A DNA stretch of 7,806 nt from an uncultured Veillonellaceae bacterium (lineage in GTDB: Bacteria > Bacillota > Negativicutes > Veillonellales > Negativicoccaceae): contig USPU01000041.1 of NCBI GenBank assembly GCA_900556745.1, positions 1 through 7,806 on the forward strand, given 5' to 3'. A program made the translations under genes and the position numbers. This document shows, piece by piece, positions 1-5,398 of the stretch; position 1 is the stretch's first letter, and each line of letters starts with the position of its first letter. The notes beneath the pieces were generated by a model. That model was not told the DNA's origin. It saw only the letters and a program-made list of their open reading frames with translations, and searched no databases.

Positions 1-1
1 C

Positions 2-220
2 ACCAAAACGCCGCCGGCCGCTGTTTTATTGAAAAAAGCAGCCGGTTTGGAAAAAGCGTCCGGTGAGCCGAATAAAAACAAAGTCGGCAAAGTAACGAAA
101 CAGCAAGTTCGCGAAATCGCGGAAATGAAAATGCCCGACCTCAACGCCAACGACGTGGAAGCGGCGATGATGATGGTCGAAGGCACAGCCCGCAGCATGG
201 GTATTACGGTAGAAGAGTAA
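2..220 (+). CDS. rplK: 50S ribosomal protein L11, C-terminal part (5' truncated by the window edge)
   Basis: This is the C-terminal half of L11, the protein that binds helices 43/44 of 23S rRNA at the base of the stalk and helps the GTPase factors, and RelA-type sensing, work on the ribosome. The reading frame is open from base 2 with no start codon, so the gene begins upstream; 72 residues are visible. They start with the TKTPPA segment that begins the RNA-binding domain, continue through [12 protein letters not shown] and end with the [11 protein letters not shown] helix, all typical of the L11 C-terminal domain. A TAA stop closes the frame 31 nt before rplA, so the two are almost certainly co-transcribed, as in most bacteria. 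A TTG at 29 is in frame but lies inside the conserved domain and is not a start. Nothing unusual is seen in the visible part. Confidence 0.97.
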   Translation, partial: TKTPPAAVLLKKAAGLEKASGEPNKNKVGKVTKQQVREIAEMKMPDLNANDVEAAMMMVEGTARSMGITVEE

Positions 221-251
221 GCGGTTCTTACGAACCTTATTAGGAGGAAAC

Positions 252-959
252 ATGGCTAAACTGACAAAACGCAGTAAACAGGCCTCCGCTCTCGTCGACC
301 GCAATACGCAGTACGGGTTGGACGAAGCGGTGTCGTTGATAAAACAAACGGCAACGGCTAAATTTGATGAAACAATCGAACTCGCATTCAATTTGAATGT
401 CGATCCGAAATATGCGGATCAGCAGATCCGCGGCGCAATGGTATTGCCGCATGGTACCGGTAAAACGAAACGCGTTCTCGTGTTTGCGAAAGGTGCCAAA
501 GTGCAGGAAGCGGAAGCTGCCGGCGCGGACTTTGTAGGCGGCGAAGAACTCGTTGCCAAAATCCAGGGCGGCTGGCTCGACTTTGATGTTGTTGTCGCTA
601 CCCCGGACATGATGGCCTTCGTCGGCCGTTTGGGTAAAGTATTGGGTCCGAAAGGCCTCATGCCGAACCCGAAAGTCGGCACTGTCACCATGGACGTTAC
701 CAAAGCGGTCCGGGAAGTCAAAGCGGGTAAAGTCGAATACCGCACCGATAAAGCGGGCAACATCCAGCTGTCGGTCGGCAAAGCGTCTTTCAGCGAAGAC
801 CAATTGCGTGACAACATTCGCGCGATCTTCGATCGTATCGCGAAAGCGCGTCCGGCGTCGATCAAAGGACAGTATATGAAATCCGTCACTTTGAGCTCGA
901 CCATGGGACCGGGTGTGACTTTGGATCCGACCAAAGTGGATGCACCGAAGGAAGACTGA
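252..959 (+). CDS. rplA: 50S ribosomal protein L1
   Basis: L1 binds helices 76-78 of 23S rRNA to make the mobile L1 arm at the E site, which helps deacylated tRNA leave; in many bacteria it also represses its own rplK-rplA mRNA. The 235-residue product has the family's normal length. The L1 signature [13 protein letters not shown] lies at about residues 132-144, in the inserted second domain. The C-terminal SSTMGPGV segment, at about 216-222, contains the conserved Thr-Met-Gly of the RNA-binding face. The ATG start follows AGGAGG (242-247) with a short 4-nt spacer. It sits 31 nt after rplK and is followed by 180 nt of non-coding leader before rplJ. No L1-binding hairpin can be judged here because the rplK 5' region is outside the window. 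Confidence 0.98.
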   Translation: MAKLTKRSKQASALVDRNTQYGLDEAVSLIKQTATAKFDETIELAFNLNVDPKYADQQIRGAMVLPHGTGKTKRVLVFAKGAKVQEAEAAGADFVGGEELVAKIQGGWLDFDVVVATPDMMAFVGRLGKVLGPKGLMPNPKVGTVTMDVTKAVREVKAGKVEYRTDKAGNIQLSVGKASFSEDQLRDNIRAIFDRIAKARPASIKGQYMKSVTLSSTMGPGVTLDPTKVDAPKED

Positions 960-982
960 TCTTACTATTTACACTTAGCTTA

Positions 983-1090
983 AGACCGGTGGTTGTATAT
1001 ATAATGGACGTTGTCCGCCACCCGAGGCTGAGTACCGAAACCGCGAAGTTTCGGTGCGCGACCTCGTCACAAGCGGGGTCGTTTTTTCTT
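983..1090 (+). promoter_or_regulatory. L10 leader (rplJL autoregulatory attenuator RNA)
   Basis: The gap between rplA and rplJ holds a structured leader. (1) An upstream helix pairs GGTGG (988-992) with CCACC (1018-1022), extended outwards by CC (986-987) with GG (1026-1027) across a 3-nt CGA bulge that could make a kink-turn; a small GGAC/GTCC hairpin (1006-1016) sits inside. (2) An alternative hairpin pairs CGAGG (1023-1027) with CCTCG (1062-1066) and is capped by the perfect stem ACCGAAAC (1034-1041) / GTTTCGGT (1048-1055). (3) A terminator uses 1059-1081. Structures 1 and 2 compete for the GG at 1026-1027, and structures 2 and 3 for CCTCG. This fits the anti-antiterminator / antiterminator / terminator scheme known for Bacillus subtilis rplJL, in which L10(L12)4 stabilises the first structure and so promotes termination. 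The pairings are seen by eye; the mechanism is inferred from that precedent. Confidence 0.85.
1059..1087 (+). terminator. Intrinsic terminator (attenuator) upstream of rplJ
   Basis: CGACCTCG (1059-1066) and CGGGGTCG (1074-1081) form an 8-bp stem with one G-T pair and a 7-nt loop, followed directly by six T (1082-1087). It lies 52 nt before the rplJ start and inside the operon, so it must be conditional. Its 5' arm is shared with the antiterminator hairpin of the L10 leader. Confidence 0.9.
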
Positions 1091-1125
1091 AGCTAACGTG
1101 CTAAATATAAAAAATCTTTCACAAA

Positions 1126-1131
1126 AGGAGG
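1126..1131 (+). promoter_or_regulatory. Shine-Dalgarno site deciding the rplJ start
   Basis: AGGAGG lies 8 nt before the TTG at 1140, which is ideal spacing. An in-frame GTG at 1098 would add 14 residues, but it has no such site and the extra residues do not resemble L10, so the TTG is chosen. Confidence 0.85.
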
Positions 1132-1139
1132 TGTCACCA

Positions 1140-1670
1140 TTGGCAGGAACACCGCAAAAAAAGCAAGTCATTGATGAAATGCGCGGGAAATTGGAAAACG
1201 CGAAAGGCGCCGTTTTGGTCGAATATGTCGGCTTGAACGTAGCGACCGCCACCCAATTACGTCGCAAATTCTTGGAACACGGCGTTCACTATCAGGTTAT
1301 TAAAAATACCTTGACCGCGATTGCGGCCAACGACCTGGGCTTGGGAGAATTCGCCGATCAATTGACCGGTCCGAACGCGATTGCGATCTCGGAATCCGAC
1401 GCGGTTGCGCCGGCGAAAGCACTCAAAGAATTTATCGACGAAACAAAGAGCGAAGCGATCACCGTAAAAGCGGGTCTGCTCGAAGGCGCGGTCATCGGTG
1501 TCGACGAAGTGCAGCATCTGGCTGACTTGCCGAGCCGTGAAGTGCTCTTGGCCAAAGTGGTCGGCAGCATGCAGGCGCCGATTACCGGCTTTGTACGTTG
1601 CCTGCAGGGCAACATTACCAACCTCGTGTATGTACTCGAGGCGATTCGCAAACAAAAAGAAAGCGCTTAA
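1140..1670 (+). CDS. rplJ: 50S ribosomal protein L10
   Basis: L10 anchors the stalk: its N-terminal domain binds helix 42 of 23S rRNA next to L11, and its long C-terminal helix carries L12 dimers. With the TTG start it has 176 residues, within the normal range. The N-terminal AGTPQKKQ followed by the VEYVGLNV strand (about 27-34) and the VIKNTL motif (about 53-58) is the characteristic L10 fold. The C-terminal helix, from about residue 148 to the end (VRCLQ...VLEAIRK), is the L12 platform. It is preceded by the attenuator leader and followed after 29 nt by rplL, making the usual rplJL pair. Free L10(L12)4 probably feeds back through the leader. The TTG start is unusual for a highly expressed gene, although the strong Shine-Dalgarno site supports it. 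Confidence 0.97.
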   Translation: MAGTPQKKQVIDEMRGKLENAKGAVLVEYVGLNVATATQLRRKFLEHGVHYQVIKNTLTAIAANDLGLGEFADQLTGPNAIAISESDAVAPAKALKEFIDETKSEAITVKAGLLEGAVIGVDEVQHLADLPSREVLLAKVVGSMQAPITGFVRCLQGNITNLVYVLEAIRKQKESA

Positions 1671-1699
1671 TTAGCGGATTCATTTAAGGAGGAATTATA

Positions 1700-2071
1700 A
1701 TGACTAAAGAAGAACTTATGCAAGCCATTGAAGAGATGTCGGTTCTCGAACTCGCCGATCTCGTAAAAGCTATGGAAGAAAAATTCGGTGTTTCGGCAGC
1801 GGCTCCGGTAGCGGTAGCGGCAGCGGGCCCGGCAGCAGCCGGCGCGGTAGCGGAAGAAAAATCCGAATTTGACGTTGTACTCGCTGAAGTCGGCGCGTCC
1901 AAACTGAAAGTTATTAAAGTCGTTCGCGAAGCGACCGGCTTGGGCCTGAAAGAAGCGAAAGCTCTCGTTGACGGTGCTCCGGGCAACGTCAAAGAAGGCG
2001 TTTCCAAAGAAGATGCGGAAGCTTTGAAAGCGAAGCTCGAAGAAGCCGGCGCAAAAGTCGAACTGAAATAA
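1700..2071 (+). CDS. rplL: 50S ribosomal protein L7/L12
   Basis: L12 is the multi-copy, flexible stalk protein that recruits and stimulates the translational GTPases (EF-Tu, EF-G, IF2, RF3). The 123-residue acidic protein shows the expected three parts: an N-terminal dimerisation helix region at about 1-32 that binds L10, an Ala/Pro/Gly-rich hinge at about 33-52, and a C-terminal globular domain from about 54 containing [20 protein letters not shown], the factor-binding face. AGGAGG (1687-1692) with a 7-nt spacer marks the ATG. The strong site is in keeping with L12 being needed in more than one copy per ribosome. It is the last gene of the cluster: a terminator follows and rpoB, the usual next gene, is absent. 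Confidence 0.98.
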   Translation: MTKEELMQAIEEMSVLELADLVKAMEEKFGVSAAAPVAVAAAGPAAAGAVAEEKSEFDVVLAEVGASKLKVIKVVREATGLGLKEAKALVDGAPGNVKEGVSKEDAEALKAKLEEAGAKVELK

Positions 2072-2081
2072 TCGACCTGCT

Positions 2082-2109
2082 AAAAAACGTCCCTGCGGGG
2101 ACGTTTTTT
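2082..2109 (+). terminator. Intrinsic terminator closing the rplK-rplA-rplJ-rplL cluster
   Basis: ACGTCCC (2087-2093) and GGGACGT (2098-2104) form a 7-bp GC-rich stem with a TGCG tetraloop, flanked by six A upstream (2082-2087) and six T downstream (2104-2109). The A and T tracts can extend the stem and make the site potentially bidirectional. It begins 10 nt after the rplL stop. Confidence 0.93.
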
Positions 2110-2110
2110 A

Positions 2111-2141
2111 TTGCGCTAAATACGATGGAGTATGGTACAAT
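2111..2141 (+). promoter_or_regulatory. Putative sigma-A-type promoter of the FtsB/DivIC-like gene
   Basis: An extended -10, TGG-TACAAT (TG at 2133-2134, hexamer 2136-2141), lies just after the rplL terminator. The -35 is weak: TTGCGC (2111-2116) at a 19-nt spacing. Transcription would start near 2148, which excludes the in-frame ATG codons at 2125 and 2140 and supports 2167. Confidence 0.6.
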
Positions 2142-2166
2142 GAACGCGTACAGAAAGGGAATCGCA

Positions 2167-2520
2167 ATGACCAAATATAACCCGCAGAGACCGCCGCGGA
2201 TACATCCCGCCCAAGCGCCGCTTTCAAACCAACCGCCGGTGAGGCATCGCAAGTCGTCACCATGGTGGAAAAATATAAAATATATAGTCTTCGGTATCCT
2301 CATCCTCCTCGTTGTCGGATTTCTTGTCGAAAGGGGTTTGAAATACTGCGAATTGCATCAGGAAATGATTCGCGTCGAACAACAACAGCAGCAGTTGGAG
2401 ACCGAACAGCGTGAGCTGGAGGCGGAAAAAGCGAAATATAACGATCCGAAGGCGGTGGAGAAGGAAGCGCGGGAGCAACTCGGTTTGGTAAAACCCAACG
2501 AAGTCCCCTATATCCGCTAA
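2167..2520 (+). CDS. Septum formation initiator family protein (FtsB/DivIC-like)
   Basis: This is probably a small bitopic membrane protein of the divisome core (FtsB/DivIC with FtsL and FtsQ/DivIB), which links early division proteins to septal peptidoglycan synthesis. The 117 residues show a basic, proline-rich cytoplasmic N-terminus (1-35), one hydrophobic segment at about 37-55 (IKYIVFGILILLVVGFLVE), and then a Gln/Glu-rich heptad-like coiled coil at about 60-92. The end, YNDPKAVEKEAREQLGLVKPNE, is the hallmark of the family. The start at 2167 follows AAAGGGA (2154-2160) with a 6-nt spacer; ATG codons at 2125 and 2140 overlap the likely promoter. The next gene is YabR-like, as in Bacillus, where divIC precedes yabR; this favours DivIC. 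The N-terminal tail is low-complexity. FtsL is the main alternative, because these families are short and diverge quickly. Confidence 0.87.
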   Translation: MTKYNPQRPPRIHPAQAPLSNQPPVRHRKSSPWWKNIKYIVFGILILLVVGFLVERGLKYCELHQEMIRVEQQQQQLETEQRELEAEKAKYNDPKAVEKEAREQLGLVKPNEVPYIR

Positions 2521-2522
2521 CA

Positions 2523-2551
2523 TTGCATGCAAACGGATTATTTCGTATAAT
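2523..2551 (+). promoter_or_regulatory. Putative sigma-A-type promoter of the S1-domain gene
   Basis: A perfect TATAAT -10 (2546-2551) lies 17 nt downstream of TTGCAT (2523-2528), a partial -35. It is in the 76-nt gap between the two genes, and the start point would be near 2558. No terminator is visible after the preceding gene, so read-through from it is also possible. Confidence 0.65.
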
Positions 2552-2576
2552 AAAGATACTTATTCAGTTGTTATAT

Positions 2577-2583
2577 AAGGAGG
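2577..2583 (+). promoter_or_regulatory. Shine-Dalgarno site with unusually long spacing
   Basis: AAGGAGG matches the anti-Shine-Dalgarno very well but ends 13 nt before the ATG at 2597, longer than the 5-9 nt of its neighbours. There is no in-frame ATG, GTG or TTG between them, so the ATG remains the best start. Confidence 0.6.
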
Positions 2584-2596
2584 ATATTATCAACGC

Positions 2597-3064
2597 ATGA
2601 GCGTAACAGTCGGAAGCATAGTTGAAGGAGTTGTCACGGGCTTGGCGAAGTTCGGGGCATTTGTCGAACTGCCGGACAAAAAGGTAGGATTGGTGCATAT
2701 TTCAGAGGTGGCGCATGAGTACGTCAGCGACATCAACGAGTATTTAACGGTAGATCAGAAAGTCACAGTCAAAGTCGTTTCGATGGACGCCAACGGCAAA
2801 ATCGCTCTTTCGATGAAGCAGGCTCAGCCGCGACCGCAGACGACGAGCGGGCGGGCACCGCGCCGCAATGACGCGGGGAATGCGCCCTATGCCGATCGGC
2901 GACCGCCCGCGGCGAGACGCGGCGGCAACCGTCGTTCCCAAGGACCGAGCTCGTTTGAAGATAAACTCAGCCGGTTCCTGAAAGACAGCGATGAACGCCT
3001 GAGTGATTTGAAGCGTAACACCGAATCCAAACGCGGCGGACGCGGCGCGCGACGGTCCGATTAA
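2597..3064 (+). CDS. S1 RNA-binding domain protein (YabR / GSP13-like)
   Basis: This is a small cytoplasmic RNA-binding protein. Residues 1-76 are one S1 domain of the OB-fold type: VGSIVEGVVTGLAKFGAFVEL, then GLVHISEVA and VTVKVVSMDANGKIALSMKQA, as in polynucleotide phosphorylase and ribosomal S1 repeats. Residues 78-117 are an Arg/Pro-rich disordered linker, likely to add non-specific RNA affinity. The tail SFEDKLSRFLKDSDERLSDLKR, followed by NTESKRGGRGARR, is the conserved C-terminal motif of the YabR branch. At 155 residues it is somewhat longer than Bacillus YabR, mainly through the linker. The position after divIC supports the assignment. The exact function is not settled; ribosome association or stress-linked RNA binding has been proposed for relatives. 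A terminator follows 14 nt after the stop. Confidence 0.92.
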   Translation: MSVTVGSIVEGVVTGLAKFGAFVELPDKKVGLVHISEVAHEYVSDINEYLTVDQKVTVKVVSMDANGKIALSMKQAQPRPQTTSGRAPRRNDAGNAPYADRRPPAARRGGNRRSQGPSSFEDKLSRFLKDSDERLSDLKRNTESKRGGRGARRSD

Positions 3065-3078
3065 CGGTTAATAACCGG

Positions 3079-3103
3079 GCATCCTGCAAAGGGTGCTTTT
3101 TTT
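3079..3103 (+). terminator. Intrinsic terminator between the S1-domain gene and ppx
   Basis: GCATCC (3079-3084) and GGGTGC (3091-3096) form a 6-bp stem with one G-T pair and a 6-nt loop, followed by seven T (3097-3103). A small palindrome, CGGTT-AAT-AACCG (3065-3077), sits just before it. The T tract ends only 2 nt before the AGGAGG of ppx, leaving no room for a promoter between terminator and gene. Confidence 0.82.
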
Positions 3104-3116
3104 ATAGGAGGCAACT

Positions 3117-4010
3117 ATGAAACAGGCGGTACTGGATATCGGCACGAATTCGGTACGTTTACTGGTCGCGGAAACAGTGGAAGATCAGACGACCACATTG
3201 CGGAAAGATATTCGGGCGACGCGGCTCGGCGACGGCTTGGCGGCGGGCAGCCCTCTCAATGAGGCGGCGAAAAATCGCACCTTGGCAGGTATTCGGGAAC
3301 TCGTTGACGAAGCGCGCGAAGCGGGCGCCGAACGATGGACGGTTGTCGGTACGAATGCGCTGCGTGAGGCGAGCGACGGCGAAGTGTTTGCGCGGCAAGT
3401 GGCTCAGCTCATCGGGGCGCCGGTACGTATTATCAGCGGCGTCGACGAAGCGCGTTACGGCTATCTCGGCGCGGTCAAGACAAACAGTCTGGTGACGGCG
3501 GTCGTCGATATCGGCGGCGGCAGCACGGAAATCGGCGTCGGTTTCGGCGGTGATCTCGGCGCGGCGGTGAGCATGCCCCTGGGAGCGGTGCGCGGTACAC
3601 GCGATTTTGACATGATGACGCCGCGCGGTATCGCCGAATTGAAAAAACATTGCTTTGCTGTATTGAAAGAAGAAACAACCGAAGTGCAAGGCGTGAAAAG
3701 CTGGATCGGCGTCGGCGGCACGATGACGAGTATTGTCTCGATGCTGTTGGAACTCGAACCGTATGACGCCGAAAAAGTGCAGGGCTACGTGCTCGCGTAT
3801 GAGGATCTGCACGCGCTGCGTGAGCGTCTGACGGGCATGTCGTATGAAGAGCGCACGAAGCTGCCCGGGTTGGCGCGCGAGCGGGCGGATATTATCGTAG
3901 CGGGCGCGGTCATCGCGGAAAGTTTACTGGAATATTTTGCGCTGCCGGAAATTACCGTAAGCGATCGGGATTTACTCGAAGGAATCTATCGGGAGGCTTA
4001 TCTCTTGTGA
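3117..4010 (+). CDS. Ppx/GppA phosphatase family protein (short form)
   Basis: It belongs to the ASKHA-fold Ppx/GppA family, which shortens polyphosphate from the end or hydrolyses pppGpp to ppGpp; sequence alone does not tell which. Phosphate-binding loop 1 is DIGTNSVRLL (residues 7-16) and loop 2 is DIGGGSTE (131-138). Other family blocks are VVGTNALREA (77-86), IISGVDEARYGYLGA (105-119), GVGGTMTSI (198-206) and ERADIIVAGA (255-264). At 297 residues it is the short form with only the two ATPase-like lobes; the C-terminal HD-type domain of the roughly 500-residue enterobacterial enzymes is absent. The first acid of the SGxEEAR block, which carries a catalytic glutamate in the family, is Asp110, followed by Glu111. 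AGGAGG (3106-3111), 5 nt away, marks the ATG. Its stop overlaps the tilS start. Whether it has its own promoter is unclear, as a terminator lies directly upstream. Confidence 0.93.
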   Translation: MKQAVLDIGTNSVRLLVAETVEDQTTTLRKDIRATRLGDGLAAGSPLNEAAKNRTLAGIRELVDEAREAGAERWTVVGTNALREASDGEVFARQVAQLIGAPVRIISGVDEARYGYLGAVKTNSLVTAVVDIGGGSTEIGVGFGGDLGAAVSMPLGAVRGTRDFDMMTPRGIAELKKHCFAVLKEETTEVQGVKSWIGVGGTMTSIVSMLLELEPYDAEKVQGYVLAYEDLHALRERLTGMSYEERTKLPGLARERADIIVAGAVIAESLLEYFALPEITVSDRDLLEGIYREAYLL

Positions 4011-5398
4011 CGGATTTTGTCGCAAAAGTCAATGCTTTCGTGTGGGGGGAGGCGCTGTTTGCTCCGGGCGACGCCATCTTGATCGGTTGCAGCGGCGGAC
4101 CGGATTCGCTGGCCCTCGCGCTCTACCTGGCGGCGGCGCAAGAAGAGTTTCACATCACCGCGGGACTCGCGTATGTGCATCACCATTTACGCGCGGCGGC
4201 GGATGCGGAAGTCAAATTCGTGCGCGCCTTGGCGCAAGACTTGAAATTGCCCTTCTACCGGTTGGACGCCGATGTGCCGCGGGCGGTGCAAACGACCGGC
4301 GAATCGGTCGAAACCGCGGCGCGGGCATTGCGTTACCGATCGCTTGAACAGTTGCGCGAGCAAGAGGAATATACCTTGCTTGCCGTGGCGCATCATGCCG
4401 ATGATCAGGCGGAAACCGTGCTTCATCATGTATTGCGCGGCACGGGCCTGACGGGGCTTGGCGGCATGCGGGCGAGAAACGGCCATATCGTGCGTCCGTT
4501 TCTCGGCGTCACGCGGGCGGAAATCGAAACCTATTTGACGCATTTTCCGTACACGCCCTGTATGGATGAGACGAATACGGATACGACCTATTTGCGAAAC
4601 GCATTGCGTCATGAAGTGCTGCCACATCTTGCGCAATATAATCCGCGCATTCGCGAACATTTGGTACAGCTCGCGACGACGGCCGCCGCGGATGACGAGT
4701 ATTTGGATAATGTCATTGTCGATGTTCTCACTCAAATCACGCGGCGTGAAGCGGAAACTATTGTTGTTTCCCGCGGCGCGTTCAACGACTTGCCGAACGC
4801 ATTGCAACGGCGCGTCGTTCGCAAGTTGTGGCGAGAAGAAAGCGGTACAACGCTTTCGTTCGCGCATACCGAACGCCTTGTCGCTTGGTTCGCGACGGGA
4901 GAAACCGGCACCGAACAGAACTTATACGGTCTGACGGCGGTGTTGACTGCGACCGATGCGCTGCTGTCGCCGCAAGCGGCGGTCGTTGCGGAAACAGCAG
5001 CGATGACGCGGACGGCGGACGATCCGCTGGCGCTCGGGGACTTGCGGGTGCGGATCCGCGCGCTTGCGGAAGGTGAAACGGCGCCATGGGTCATTCCGGC
5101 GCGCGTTTTGACCGGTCCTTTGACATTGCGTTACCGCCGCGCGGGCGATCGGATTCCGTTTCCTTTCGGCACGAAAAAATTGAGCGATTATTTTATTGAT
5201 AGTAAAGTGCCGCGCCGTTGTCGTGACAGCGTCGTGCTGCTCGCCGACGACAGGCACGTATACGCGGCCTTTGATTATTTTACATTACATGATTTTTCAG
5301 GTGTTGCAACGGTCAATGACCGGCCGGAACGGCTGGCGATTGATGTGCAGAGGAGGACAAATAATGCATCCGAATATCGCCAAAATACTGGTGACTGA
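4007..5398 (+). CDS. tilS: tRNA(Ile)-lysidine synthetase
   Basis: TilS uses ATP and lysine to change C34 of the CAU-anticodon tRNA-Ile to lysidine, so that it reads AUA and is charged with Ile; it is essential in most bacteria. The 463-residue protein has the full-length Bacillus-type layout. The N-terminal PP-loop domain (about 1-200) holds SGGPDS (29-34), HHLR (59-62), and the signature HHADDQAET (129-137) followed by the LRGTGLTGLGGM stretch. A helical middle domain follows. The C-terminal TilS domain at about 370-425 contains RRAGDRI and GTKKLSDYFIDSKVPR. The start is a GTG sharing GTGA with the ppx stop, with GGGAGG (3991-3996) 10 nt upstream, so translation is probably coupled. The last 40 or so residues are divergent, and the final part overlaps hpt by 35 nt. 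A recent extension or loss of an earlier stop is possible. Confidence 0.97.
   Translation: MTDFVAKVNAFVWGEALFAPGDAILIGCSGGPDSLALALYLAAAQEEFHITAGLAYVHHHLRAAADAEVKFVRALAQDLKLPFYRLDADVPRAVQTTGESVETAARALRYRSLEQLREQEEYTLLAVAHHADDQAETVLHHVLRGTGLTGLGGMRARNGHIVRPFLGVTRAEIETYLTHFPYTPCMDETNTDTTYLRNALRHEVLPHLAQYNPRIREHLVQLATTAAADDEYLDNVIVDVLTQITRREAETIVVSRGAFNDLPNALQRRVVRKLWREESGTTLSFAHTERLVAWFATGETGTEQNLYGLTAVLTATDALLSPQAAVVAETAAMTRTADDPLALGDLRVRIRALAEGETAPWVIPARVLTGPLTLRYRRAGDRIPFPFGTKKLSDYFIDSKVPRRCRDSVVLLADDRHVYAAFDYFTLHDFSGVATVNDRPERLAIDVQRRTNNASEYRQNTGD

Noticed and set aside
240..934. Long reverse-strand open frames across rplA, and similar ones across ppx, tilS and ftsH.
   Set aside because: They lie antisense to confident genes, have no ribosome-binding sites or recognisable domains, and have the Arg/His/Ala-rich composition expected of mirror frames of GC-rich coding sequence.
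1000..1005. A perfect TATAAT that could be the -10 of an rplJL promoter.
   Set aside because: No acceptable -35 lies 16-18 nt upstream, and a start near 1012 would remove the left arm of the upstream L10-leader helix. It is more likely an A/T-rich loop inside the leader, though a promoter cannot be excluded.
1098..1139. An in-frame GTG at 1098 giving a longer L10.
   Set aside because: It lacks a Shine-Dalgarno site, and the 14 extra residues do not look like L10; the TTG at 1140 has AGGAGG at 8 nt.
2125..2166. Earlier ATG starts (2125 and 2140) for the FtsB/DivIC-like gene.
   Set aside because: The first lies within the likely promoter spacer and the second overlaps the -10; neither has a good Shine-Dalgarno site, while 2167 does.
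4042..4347. Overlapping + strand frame inside tilS, and others at 3259-3495 and 4566-4934.
   Set aside because: They are out-of-frame readings of conserved genes, with Arg- and Gly-rich compositions and no family resemblance.
5196..5363. A 56-residue N-terminal extension of Hpt.
   Set aside because: The frame is merely open there. The residues are unlike Hpt and the region is tilS coding sequence; the ATG at 5364 has a perfect Shine-Dalgarno site.
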